8,647 bases of DNA from Gardnerella kenyensis (GCA_003585735.1 NQOH01000001.1:42955-51601), one strand, 5' to 3'; shown: positions 1-6,600, numbered from the stretch's first letter. The notes: a model not told the origin generated them from the sequence alone. Translations and numbers: made by a program.

Positions 1-1627
1 AGCTAATCAACCATCTGAACAAGCCGCAATCACACAAAAACCTAATAAAAAACATTCAAAGCTGATTATTGCAATCATCTCATTAATTGTCATACTAGCT
101 GCTGCTATTTTCGGCATCACATATTACTTTGTGAATCAAAACAAAACAGTTACAATTCCAGTAATAAAAGTTGCGAATGCTCAAGAAGCTGTTAAAAAAC
201 TTCGAAGCCGAGGCTTAAAAGTGCGCGTTATTCAAGAATTTGGGCGCGCAAAGCGAGGATCTTTCTTAAAGATAAAGGGCGCCAAGCCAGGAGAAGCTGT
301 AAAAGCATCTAGAATAGTTACCGTCGTTGAATCTTTAGGCCCTGGCATGCCAAAAAATGTTATTGGCAAAACCTTGAAGGAAATCACTAAAGAAGTAAAA
401 GAAATGGGAATCAAAGTGCAGGTTCATAAAGTTGTTGCAACTTCAAAGCCTGGCACTGTTGTAGCAACTTACCCAACTCCTGGACATGCTTTTGTTCCTG
501 CTTACGAAGGTGACAATATGCACATCGCTATTGCTACGCCTATTGACAGTAAAGATTATGGAAAAGTTGTGCCTGCAGACATATTAGGAAAAGATAAGAA
601 TACTGCAAAGAAGATGCTTGAAAAAGCTGGCATAACTAACTATAAATTAAAACCAAGATTCTCTTCGAAAGATTTCGTTGGCAAGATTACAGGCTCCTAC
701 CCTGATTTAGGCGACTTATATGCCATGAACACTGGAGATATTACAGTGTATTACGGTGTTGGTGCCAATGAAACAAAAGAAGTGCTAACTAAAAAAATGC
801 ATTTGGGCGGAATGGATAATGCTGATGTTCGAGTAACAAAAGGCCTTTCTCCAATTGCAGGAGTTTGGTGCAAGAAAGGCGGCGATTGCCTGTACTTCAA
901 TGAAGCACCATCGTTTAATCAAGGTGAATCCACAGTTGTGTTGGGAACGCGTATGGGCGATTTAATGCATGATGGGTCTACGCCTATGATGATTAATGAT
1001 GAAAATTATCTTAGTATGAATAACTATTCGCAAGATATATCGGCACCTATTCTGTACGATAAAAAATTACCTGCGTATGACATGATGAAAAATCATTTGC
1101 TTTCTGGCGATACAGGTGCAGTAGAATTCTACAAAGGGTTAGATTTTCCATCTTGCGGAAACGATATATCATACCCAACACCAGGTGTAGTTTGTGAGCA
1201 TGGTAAAGAGATAAACGCAGAAAACAGTCCTGAAAAATTTGATGATCAAGGAATGTATACTGGTTCTTCCAAAGATGCTAATACAGGATTAACTTACAAA
1301 ATGCATGATTTCTTTGTGCTAGTTCCTGTAAATACAAAATTTGAGGAACTTGAAAAGAGCGGATACTTTAAGGGCGAAGGTAAAAATAAGCCTGATTTTA
1401 GCCGACCGTTCATTATGCGAAGAGATCCAAAGCTGTACGATAAAACACAAGTAGCTATTCCTGATGACAGTGGGGTTGGACCAGATTATCCAACTAGCCC
1501 GTTTGTGCCGACAAGAAAGAACAAGCCAGTTCCTTTCGCGCCAGCTCCAGACGATAGCAACGTTTACTACAAGCTTGAAGATCCTATTAACTGGTCACTG
1601 CTTGATATTATTAAAACGTTTAATTAG
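1..1627 (+). CDS. PASTA-domain single-pass membrane protein, 5' end outside window
   Basis: The reading frame is open from the left edge (codons in phase with base 2), so the ATG-like start at 131 is not real: it would cut off the membrane anchor. The visible 541 residues begin with a polar, Lys-rich cytoplasmic stretch, then a hydrophobic helix (bases 59-133, starting KLIIAIISLIVILA). Three PASTA-like units follow, roughly at bases 140-340, 341-540 and 560-765, with the usual short helix plus beta pattern (for example VIGKTLKEITKEVKEMGI and ILGKDKNTAKKMLEKAGI). The remaining ~285 residues form an ectodomain I do not recognise; it has four Cys in two close pairs (WCKKGGDC; SCGNDISYPTPGVVC) that could form disulfides. 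PASTA repeats are known to bind muropeptides or beta-lactams in PknB-type kinases and PBPs; the N-terminus is missing, so a kinase cannot be excluded. Role is inferred as cell-wall sensing or binding. The gene ends TTT AAT TAG. Confidence 0.85.
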   Translation, partial: ANQPSEQAAITQKPNKKHSKLIIAIISLIVILAAAIFGITYYFVNQNKTVTIPVIKVANAQEAVKKLRSRGLKVRVIQEFGRAKRGSFLKIKGAKPGEAVKASRIVTVVESLGPGMPKNVIGKTLKEITKEVKEMGIKVQVHKVVATSKPGTVVATYPTPGHAFVPAYEGDNMHIAIATPIDSKDYGKVVPADILGKDKNTAKKMLEKAGITNYKLKPRFSSKDFVGKITGSYPDLGDLYAMNTGDITVYYGVGANETKEVLTKKMHLGGMDNADVRVTKGLSPIAGVWCKKGGDCLYFNEAPSFNQGESTVVLGTRMGDLMHDGSTPMMINDENYLSMNNYSQDISAPILYDKKLPAYDMMKNHLLSGDTGAVEFYKGLDFPSCGNDISYPTPGVVCEHGKEINAENSPEKFDDQGMYTGSSKDANTGLTYKMHDFFVLVPVNTKFEELEKSGYFKGEGKNKPDFSRPFIMRRDPKLYDKTQVAIPDDSGVGPDYPTSPFVPTRKNKPVPFAPAPDDSNVYYKLEDPINWSLLDIIKTFN

Positions 1628-1640
1628 TGCTTTTGCTAAA

Positions 1641-1709
1641 TTGCAAAACAAATTAGAATGAGTACCCGTTAGCTGTTTGATATTGAAGCGCACCGCGCTT
1701 TCAACGCAA
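1641..1709. repeat. ~70 bp dispersed repeat, copy A
   Basis: This stretch matches 4621-4691 in the same orientation. The first 30 bases align without gaps with 25 identities, AGCTGTTTG is shared in the middle, and the last 15 bases (GCGCTTTCAACGCAA) are identical. It contains a small hairpin, AAGCGC-ACC-GCGCTT (1686-1700). The two copies bracket the surface-protein gene 1847-4466. Function unknown; an old duplication of intergenic sequence or a small mobile/repetitive element are both possible. Confidence 0.7.
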
Positions 1710-1712
1710 AAT

Positions 1713-1753
1713 AAGGCTTCTGCTTAGTGTATTAAACATTAAACAGAAGCCTT
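1713..1753 (-). terminator. Terminator hairpin for the surface protein gene
   Basis: A perfect 10 bp inverted repeat, AAGGCTTCTG (1713-1722) and CAGAAGCCTT (1744-1753), encloses a 21-base AT-rich loop. Read on the minus strand the stem is followed by ATTTTGCG, a short T-rich tail, which suits the gene ending at 1847. The plus-strand tail (AATTATTAAAA) is poorer, so service to the convergent PASTA gene is possible but less clear. An almost identical hairpin lies at 6601-6640 behind the paralogous gene. Confidence 0.65.
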
Positions 1754-1760
1754 AATTATT

Positions 1761-1800
1761 AAAACGTAAGCAATTAAAACGTAGGTAATTAAAACTACGT
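1761..1800 (-). terminator. Second hairpin ACGTAG/CTACGT with 15 bp duplication
   Basis: ACGTAG (1779-1784) pairs with CTACGT (1795-1800) across a 10-base loop. On the minus strand it would lie between the stop codon and the larger hairpin. A 15 bp unit of the form AAAACGTARGYAATT is present twice here (1761-1775, 1776-1790) but once at the paralogous locus (hairpin 6651-6672), where the minus-strand stem is followed directly by TTTAATAATT. Here the duplication separates the stem from that T-rich stretch. Probable 3' UTR structure, termination role inferred. Confidence 0.4.
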
Positions 1801-1809
1801 ATTGCTTAT

Positions 1810-1850
1810 AACTTGCAAATTACAACTTACAAATTACAACTTGCAATTAG
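1810..1850. repeat. 14 bp tandem repeat at the 3' end of the surface gene
   Basis: AACTTGCAAATTAC (1810-1823) is followed by AACTTACAAATTAC (1824-1837) and a partial third copy, AACTTGCAATTAG (1838-1850), which runs through the stop codon at 1847-1849 of the minus-strand gene. The paralogous locus has only a short version of this motif. Confidence 0.65.
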
Positions 1851-4466
1851 TTTCTGCGCTTGCGCGTTGCAGCAAATGATTCCGCAAGTCCAGCAAGACC
1901 TGCGAAAAGCGAAGCAATTGCGGAAGTGAGAATTGGCGTTGCGGTTGAGCCAGTTTTAGACAAGCGATGACTTTTGGCAGAAACGCGCTTTGATTCTGGA
2001 CGCTTTTGCTGAACAGAAGCGTAAGACTGCTCTTGCTTAGTTGAAACTTCTGCGGACTTTGGCTCAGAAGAACACTGATCTGATTCCTGTTTAAATGCCG
2101 AAAGAGCAGCATTATCAACCATAAACGAAACATATACAGTAGAAGACTCATCAGGCTTAACAGGAAAATCAGTCTCCGGAGTTAGGTCTATATCCGGAAT
2201 ATCATCCCAATCGATATCCGGCTCCGGTTCCGGAGTTGGCTCCGGCTCAGGTTCCGGTTCCGGCGTAGGAGCTGGCGGAGTCGGAGGCGTTGGCGGAGTT
2301 GGAGGAGTTGGAGGAGTTGGCTTCTTTCGCAATACGAAAGTAACAACTTTTTGAGTAGAATCCGTATCGCTTCTATTTACTCCAATATCAACTTTCGCAC
2401 TAGTGGAAGAATTAGTAATATCTGTTGAAGCAGCAGCCCACTCATAGCCCTCTGGAGCAGCAGCAGTTGGGTCCACCTTATAAATTCCCGGTGCTAGGTA
2501 GGCATAACCATCAGAAAGATAACCAGCACCAGCAGAAAGCAAAGACGTATCTTTGTTTTCGGCCATCCTTACAATGGTAGTCCTTTCAGGCGCTTCTGGA
2601 ATACTAGCAGACGAACTAAGAGAACTATTAACAGAACTAGCACCAGCATAAATTACGTATGCTTTACTGCTAATAACCTGTTGATCCAGACCTTTGTATT
2701 GCACAACAAGCCGAGTAGGAATAGGCCTAAAAGTCACATAATAATGCTTGCGCGAAAGAAACTTTACAGGCTTTCCATCTTTCATTTCGTAAGCAAACGA
2801 AAGATAGTGATTGCCAGGCTGCTTTTTGGTAAAATCATCATTCGCAAACTCATGATTCTTGTTATTTGGCTTGTCAATATCGTTGTCCCAGTACACATAT
2901 CCTGGAATATTCTTACCCGTAAGATTGGCGAGCGTAGGTCTATTGTGTGTATCAGTATCATTACTAAAAGACAAAATAGATGATTTAGCATCACCAGCAT
3001 CAGTACGATAAAACCCTGCTTTACCAGTTGTTTCAACTTGAGTGCCAGGAATATCATTCAATCCCTCAATTTTGTGAAATGGAACTGACGATATTAGTGT
3101 CCCCTTCTTTTTCTCATCATCAGTTAAAGATAGATGCGCGTCTGAATTCCCTCGCTCCTTTAACTTACCGCCTTCACCTACCCCATTTGGATTCTTAGCT
3201 CTATATTGCAAGTCGTCCACAAAATGGAACTGCGCATCCGCTTCAGAAAAATAGGTATATCTACCATACAGCGCACGTTCATCACACTGGTTCTGGTAAC
3301 AATAAACATATCTAAAAGTAATTCTTTCAGTGTTAAAGCTATAATTATAAGCAAGCTTTATATATAAGTAGTTTGCAAAAGAAGACTTATTGCAATCAAT
3401 AGCAATGAATTTTTTAGAATCGTTAACAATTTTATAACCATTTAGTTCGAAAGTAAAAGGTACATTGGAATCTAAAATTGTTGATTTAGAGCCTGCATAA
3501 ATGCTTCCATCTCTTGCAATAGTTCCGTTTACAGAATCTCCACTCCATACATAAAACAATGCGCTATTCGCGTTCGGAAAATTTTTATATACCATGTAAA
3601 TGATATATTTTCCATTAACATTCTTTAATAACCTATTTTTAACAAGCTCACTTTGTGGTTTAGGATTATCAGGAGTTGCATCAGGCTTAAAATAAATCTT
3701 TTCTATGTAAATTTTTTTATCTTTAAACGCGTCTGCAATCTCATCATCTGAAATTACATCTGGAAATGGATTCGTAACTTTATTAGGATTTTTTATATAT
3801 TCGTAGTTAATTTGGTCTTTATCCTCTTTAACCTTCTTATAATTTTTCTCAGTATCATATACAGGCTCTGTTGAACTTCCATCCCCATTGTTAGAAGCTA
3901 AAACAAGAGTTTGAGGAATTGAGTTGTTATTCTGAGAATTATTGCCAGATAAAATTCCAGTAGAAGCGGAATATGTAGACTGCTCAGTTTTTTCGCTGTT
4001 AGTTTTCGGATTTTTAGTATCTTTTTCAGAGTTCGCAGGCTGTTGTGGCTTTGAAACTTGTGCTGAATTAGCAGGACTTGACTGCTCTGTAGAGGGTTCT
4101 GGTTCAGCAGTCTTTTTAGGTTCTGATGGCCTCGCAGGTTCTGCAGGATCCTTTGGTTCTGCAGTTTTTACTTCATTCGCAGAACCTTTAGCGAAAGCAG
4201 ACCCCCCCCCCATTAACTGAACTAGAACCTTCACTCTTCAAGTTTTGAGTTGTAGAAGAATCATCTTTAGAAACTTTTTCAGAAGTTACTCCATCAACAG
4301 AAGATACAGTAGAAGCATTCACAGAACTAGTAGAAGTAGAAGTAGAAGTAGAAGTAGAAACAGAAACATCAGCCGCATTCGCGCTCTGCGCCATGCAAAA
4401 AGCGCAAGCAGCAGTAGCAATACTTGCCATCGTAGTAGACAGCAAAATCGAAGTTCTTTTATTCAT
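1847..4466 (-). CDS. Phase-variable sortase-type surface protein, frame OFF at a G10 tract
   Basis: The ATG at 4466 is preceded by GAGGG with close spacing and opens a signal peptide: MNKR, a hydrophobic core, and probable cleavage at SANA|AD (after residue 31). A Ser-Thr repeat and polar linker follow. At G10 (4202-4211) the frame runs into VCFR-stop. Loss of one G joins it to the long frame (GGGSAFAKGSANEVK...) that ends at 1847, giving 872 residues. In that protein come a Glu/Pro/Ser/Thr-rich linker (~90-190), a large ectodomain I do not recognise (~200-575), a region resembling a Cna-B/SpaA prealbumin-like fold (~580-695; APGIYKV, PEGYEW, then beta strands), a (TPP)5 and EP-rich wall segment with DIDWDDIPDIDLTP, a sortase-like site LSKTG, a hydrophobic helix and RKRRN. 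The Pro of LPXTG is Ser here. Likely an adhesin or other exposed protein displayed in a subset of cells. A homopolymer sequencing error could mimic the OFF state. Confidence 0.85.
1949..1963 (-). other. Altered sortase motif LSKTG
   Basis: The codons TTG TCT AAA ACT GGC encode LSKTG, directly before STATP, a hydrophobic helix and a basic tail. The paralog at 6800-6814 has CTT CCT AAA ACT GGC, LPKTG. A single C-to-T change in the second codon (CCT to TCT) accounts for the difference. Class A sortases normally depend on this Pro, so anchoring may be weakened; this is an inference. Confidence 0.8.
2272..2322 (-). repeat. In-frame 9 bp repeats coding (TPP)5 in the wall-spanning segment
   Basis: Near-identical 9-base units (GGAGTTGGA type on the plus strand) encode five consecutive TPP tripeptides, followed by an EP-rich stretch. 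The paralog has only two TPP units in the same place (~7055-7073), so copy number differs between the two genes without altering the frame. In such proteins Pro-rich repeats span the peptidoglycan; repeat number would set the reach of the exposed part. Confidence 0.75.
4202..4211 (-). repeat. Poly-G (G10) contingency tract inside the coding sequence
   Basis: Ten consecutive C on the plus strand, G10 on the coding strand, code for Gly-Gly-Gly plus one extra base. Codons before the tract (AAT GGG GGG GGG) are in frame with the signal peptide. The codons after it (TCT GCT TTC GCT AAA) are in frame only if the tract has 9 or 12 G. Homopolymeric G tracts of this length are known sites of slipped-strand mispairing in phase-variable genes. 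The same tract and the adjoining 41 bp recur at 8598-8647. Confidence 0.9.
4330..4359 (-). repeat. Hexanucleotide repeat GTAGAA x5 (Ser-Thr repeat)
   Basis: Five exact copies of GTAGAA on the plus strand encode alternating Ser-Thr directly after the signal peptide. The unit is a multiple of three, so changes in copy number lengthen or shorten the linker without switching the frame, unlike the nearby G tract. Confidence 0.85.
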
Positions 4467-4470
4467 CTTG

Positions 4471-4476
4471 CCCTCT
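4471..4476 (-). promoter_or_regulatory. Ribosome binding site of the surface protein gene
   Basis: The minus strand reads AAAAAGAGGGCAAG and then ATG: an AGAGGG Shine-Dalgarno with four bases of spacing. It supports the start at 4466, which also gives a complete signal peptide, over any start in the downstream frame. Confidence 0.7.
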
Positions 4477-4555
4477 TTTTAGAAAATATAAAAATTATTT
4501 AATAAAAACTCACACACTCTGCTCTCATAACATTGCTAAGCAACGTATATATACA

Positions 4556-4561
4556 ATTATA
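4556..4561 (-). promoter_or_regulatory. Candidate -10 box TATAAT of the surface protein gene
   Basis: The minus strand has a consensus TATAAT about 90 bases upstream of the start codon. No good -35 hexamer sits 16-18 bases before it (TTGTTA lies at 20, TTGATA at 12). A weak -35 next to the palindrome at 4590-4605 would fit an activator-dependent promoter. Assignment by eye only. Confidence 0.4.
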
Positions 4562-4589
4562 CGAATAACCTTATATCAACATAACAAAA

Positions 4590-4605
4590 TGTGACCAAGC
4601 TCACA
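4590..4605. promoter_or_regulatory. CRP/GlxR-type palindrome TGTGA-N6-TCACA
   Basis: TGTGACCAAGCTCACA has perfect TGTGA and TCACA half-sites separated by six bases, the consensus of CRP in enterobacteria and GlxR in corynebacteria. It is centred roughly 45-50 bases upstream of the start inferred from the TATAAT at 4556-4561 and about 130 bases before the start codon. Whether this organism encodes such a regulator cannot be seen from the window. Confidence 0.55.
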
Positions 4606-4620
4606 AATTGCAATTACTAT

Positions 4621-4691
4621 TTGCCAAACAAATCAAAATGAGTGCCGGTTCAGCTGTTTGGCATGTGAATCGCAGTGCGCTTTCAACGCAA
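4621..4691. repeat. ~70 bp dispersed repeat, copy B
   Basis: The partner of 1641-1709, in direct orientation, on the other side of the surface protein gene. The ends match best, with 15 identical bases, GCGCTTTCAACGCAA, at the right end. A separate small hairpin, CGAGG-TCTTC-CCTCG (4693-4707), follows at once and is absent from copy A. Confidence 0.7.
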
Positions 4692-4712
4692 GCGAGGTCT
4701 TCCCTCGTCACA

Positions 4713-4868
4713 CACCGTTACTAACTCAGATACTTAACTGAGATATTAACGATCATAGCCAAAATACTGTTAAAAACTCAGCTAATCAACTGAGAAAACA
4801 ACACTCACAGCCTCAACACCGTTACTAACTCAGATATTTAACTGAGAAAACATGTTAAAACTCTTTAA
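4713..4868. repeat. Degenerate 52 bp tandem repeat with CTCAG-N8-CTGAG hairpins
   Basis: Three CTCAG-N8-CTGAG inverted repeats begin at 4725, 4777 and 4829, exactly 52 bases apart. The preceding 12 bases are identical in units 1 and 3 (CACCGTTACTAA) and about two-thirds matched in unit 2. The sequence between the hairpins is more diverged. The loops are ATACTTAA, CTAATCAA and ATATTTAA. The conserved hairpin arms against drifting spacers suggest selection on the structure or on a protein-binding site, but function is unknown. Confidence 0.7.
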
Positions 4869-5001
4869 CAACGTTGGAACTACTATCGTCGTTAGAACTA
4901 GACGCATCATGCATTTCTTCAAGCAAATCTTGCACTAAATATCCGTCACTCATGCAATGCATATCCGAAATACCATTACGCATCGCGTGGAGAACGTTTG
5001 C
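4855..5001 (-). pseudogene. Short coding remnant, unidentified
   Basis: A minus-strand frame of 48 codons ends at TAA (4855-4857) and is bounded upstream by a TAA at 5002-5004. From the ATG at 4983 it would give 42 residues, including SDGYLVQDLLEEMHDASSSN and ending NVVKEF. The composition (acidic, helical, followed by a Ser/Asp-rich tail) looks like the C-terminus of a real protein, but there is no Shine-Dalgarno before the ATG, so a decayed gene end is more likely than a small gene. Its 3' end overlaps the last 52 bp repeat unit. I do not recognise the family. Confidence 0.3.
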
Positions 5002-5009
5002 TTAATGTT

Positions 5010-5031
5010 AAAGGCTTAATAAAGGCTTAAT
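5010..5031. repeat. 11 bp tandem duplication AAAGGCTTAAT
   Basis: Two exact adjacent copies of AAAGGCTTAAT. A looser relative (AAAAGGTTTAATG) lies near 5083-5095. The stretch 5032-5140 otherwise shows no gene or structure that I can support. Confidence 0.6.
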
Positions 5032-5146
5032 AGGTGGGTGCATTTTTACCTTGTGTATCAGGGCTTAGCGTAGTTAAACGTTAAAAGGTTTAATGATTGA
5101 TTGCTTTAGGCCGGTTTCTTGCGGTGTTAAATGCGATTTTGCGATT

Positions 5147-5175
5147 TTGCTATTTTATCAGTTATAACTTATAAA
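5147..5175 (+). promoter_or_regulatory. Candidate promoter of the ATPase gene
   Basis: TTGCTA (5147-5152) and TATAAA (5170-5175) are separated by 17 bases, a good sigma-70-type spacing, about 80 bases before the ATG at 5254. Between promoter and gene lie short palindromes (see 5199-5210). Confidence 0.45.
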
Positions 5176-5198
5176 TTATCGATTTTGTCATTAAATTT

Positions 5199-5210
5199 CA
5201 CTTATAAGTG
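5199..5210. promoter_or_regulatory. Palindrome CACTTATAAGTG, possible operator
   Basis: A perfect 12 bp palindrome just downstream of the likely transcription start of the ATPase gene, with GTTATAAC (5161-5168) and ACTTAAGT (5226-5233) as smaller palindromes nearby and TTATCA/TGATAA (5155-5160, 5211-5216) as an enclosing inverted repeat. This arrangement could be a repressor site or a leader structure. AT-rich DNA produces such palindromes by chance fairly often. Confidence 0.3.
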
Positions 5211-5253
5211 TGATAAACTGTTATTACTTAAGTAGGAATGAGGGTGAAATTTT

Positions 5254-6468
5254 ATGATTAAACGCGAACTGTATATGAGCCGTATTCGTCCATTTATTGG
5301 AACTGATTTGATTAAGATTATGACTGGTATACGCCGATGTGGAAAGTCGGTTATGTTGGAGCTGATTCAGCAGGAGCTTACAGAATCTGGTGTCAGTTCG
5401 ACGCAGTTTATTTCAATCAACTTTGAAGATATGAGCTATTCGCATCTTTTAACCGCTCAAGCGTTGAACGATGAGATTGTCAAACGTGCCAAAGAGATTG
5501 GCGGTAAGGTTTACCTCTTTTTTGATGAGATTCAGGAGGTTAAAGATTGGGAAAAGTGCATTAATTCTTTACGTGTTTCTTTGGATTGTGATATTTACAT
5601 TACTGGGTCGAATGCAAAGTTGCTCTCTGGTGAGCTTGCGACTTATTTGGGTGGTAGATATGTGGAGTTTGTGATATATCCTTTCTCCTTTGAGGAGTTT
5701 ATAGAGCTATATCATTCTGTCAACCCCGACGCGTCCAATCAGCAGTGTTTTCAAGAATACCTGCTTGCTGGAGGCATGCCTTACCTTGCAAATCTGCGTT
5801 ATGTAGACGCTCCGTCTAAGCAGTATCTTCATGATTTGTTTAATTCGGTCCAGCTTAAGGATATTGTGAAACGTAATAAAATCCGTGATGTTGACCTACT
5901 TGAACGAATCATTGCTTACGTGATTGCTAATGTTGGAACGACTTTTTCTGCAACGTCTCTTGCAAAGTTTTTGAAAAACGAGCATCGTACTGTCGCTCCA
6001 GAAACAATCCTGAACTATATAAAATACTGTTGCGATGCGTACTTATTCTATCAAGTAAAAAGGGAGGATTTGCAGGGCAAGCAGGTTCTTTCTTCTAATG
6101 AAAAGTACTATATTGCCGATCATGGTATCCGCGAGGCTATCTTCGGTGGCAATATGCGAGATATTAATCTCATTTTGGAGAATATTGTATATTTGGAATT
6201 ACTTCGCCGAGGTTATGAAGTGACTGTTGGCAGAATGGGTGACAAGGAAATTGATTTTGTGTGCAGTAGGAGCGGTGAAAAACTGTATGTTCAGGTTACT
6301 TATTTGCTCGCTTCAGAAGAAACGGTGAGTCGTGAGTTTGGAGTGTATGATGCTATTCGCGATAATTTCCCGAAATATGTTGTTTCTCTCGATGAGTTTG
6401 ACATGAGCCGAAATGGGATTAAGCACAAGAATATTCGCGATTTTCTTTTATCTGATAAATTGAACTGA
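5254..6468 (+). CDS. AAA_14/DUF4143-type ATPase
   Basis: A 404-residue P-loop ATPase of the bacterial AAA_14 plus DUF4143 arrangement, typical in length. The start ATG has GAGGG about ten bases upstream. Walker A is GIRRCGKS (residues 25-32) and Walker B is VYLFFDE (86-92); ITGSNAKLL (116-124) fits the sensor-1 region after the next strand. The YPFSFEEF motif and the LxGGMP segment (about 171-176) are usual for the family. The C-terminus has the nuclease-like fold signature EIDFV (332-336) and YVQV (345-348). Gln stands at the catalytic Lys position of true PD-(D/E)XK enzymes, as is common in this family, so cleavage activity is doubtful. The cellular role of these proteins is not established; they are widespread accessory genes, often in multiple copies. 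It has its own promoter-like region and is monocistronic here, convergent with the second surface gene. A functional link with the surface genes is not evident. Confidence 0.9.
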   Translation: MIKRELYMSRIRPFIGTDLIKIMTGIRRCGKSVMLELIQQELTESGVSSTQFISINFEDMSYSHLLTAQALNDEIVKRAKEIGGKVYLFFDEIQEVKDWEKCINSLRVSLDCDIYITGSNAKLLSGELATYLGGRYVEFVIYPFSFEEFIELYHSVNPDASNQQCFQEYLLAGGMPYLANLRYVDAPSKQYLHDLFNSVQLKDIVKRNKIRDVDLLERIIAYVIANVGTTFSATSLAKFLKNEHRTVAPETILNYIKYCCDAYLFYQVKREDLQGKQVLSSNEKYYIADHGIREAIFGGNMRDINLILENIVYLELLRRGYEVTVGRMGDKEIDFVCSRSGEKLYVQVTYLLASEETVSREFGVYDAIRDNFPKYVVSLDEFDMSRNGIKHKNIRDFLLSDKLN

Positions 6469-6573
6469 AAAAGTCTGAGTATGATTCGGATGCTTAGTTA
6501 AAATGTTGGTTTTAGCATAAACACAGGTTATTTTTGCGTATTGTAAGTGGATGCGAAAAAGCTCGCACCTATT

Positions 6574-6594
6574 GAAAAAATTAAAAATTTTTTC
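6574..6594 (+). terminator. AT-only hairpin after the ATPase gene
   Basis: GAAAAAATT-AAA-AATTTTTTC is a perfect 9 bp stem with a three-base loop, followed by TTTAAT on the plus strand. The stem is almost entirely A-T and therefore weak; together with the 6601-6640 hairpin it may end the ATPase transcript. Confidence 0.35.
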
Positions 6595-6600
6595 TTTAAT

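Larger units (their letters stand above)
4188..4466 (-). other. Product of the OFF phase: 92-residue secreted peptide
   Basis: With the G10 tract as sequenced, translation from the ATG at 4466 yields only a signal peptide, a short Ser/Thr-rich segment and the tail VNGGGVCFR before a stop at 4188-4190. The mature peptide would be about 61 residues without any anchor, so it would be released or degraded. It is the first part of the larger gene and not an independent gene. Confidence 0.75.

Noticed and set aside
1..700. Naming the first gene a PknB-type serine/threonine kinase
   Set aside because: Only the membrane helix, PASTA-like repeats and ectodomain are visible; no kinase motif lies inside the window.
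1628..1846. tRNA or other structured RNA gene in the intergenic region
   Set aside because: No cloverleaf arms or conserved tRNA motifs; the structure is explained by the terminator-type hairpins and the repeat.
1847..4234. An independent gene starting at the GTG at 4234 (MKVLVQLMGGG)
   Set aside because: It would have no signal peptide although it ends in a wall-sorting signal, and no convincing ribosome binding site. The frame of 4466 supplies both and joins it through the G tract.
4713..4868. A CRISPR array
   Set aside because: The conserved part per unit is too short and imperfect, only about three units exist, spacers resemble each other, and no cas gene is present.
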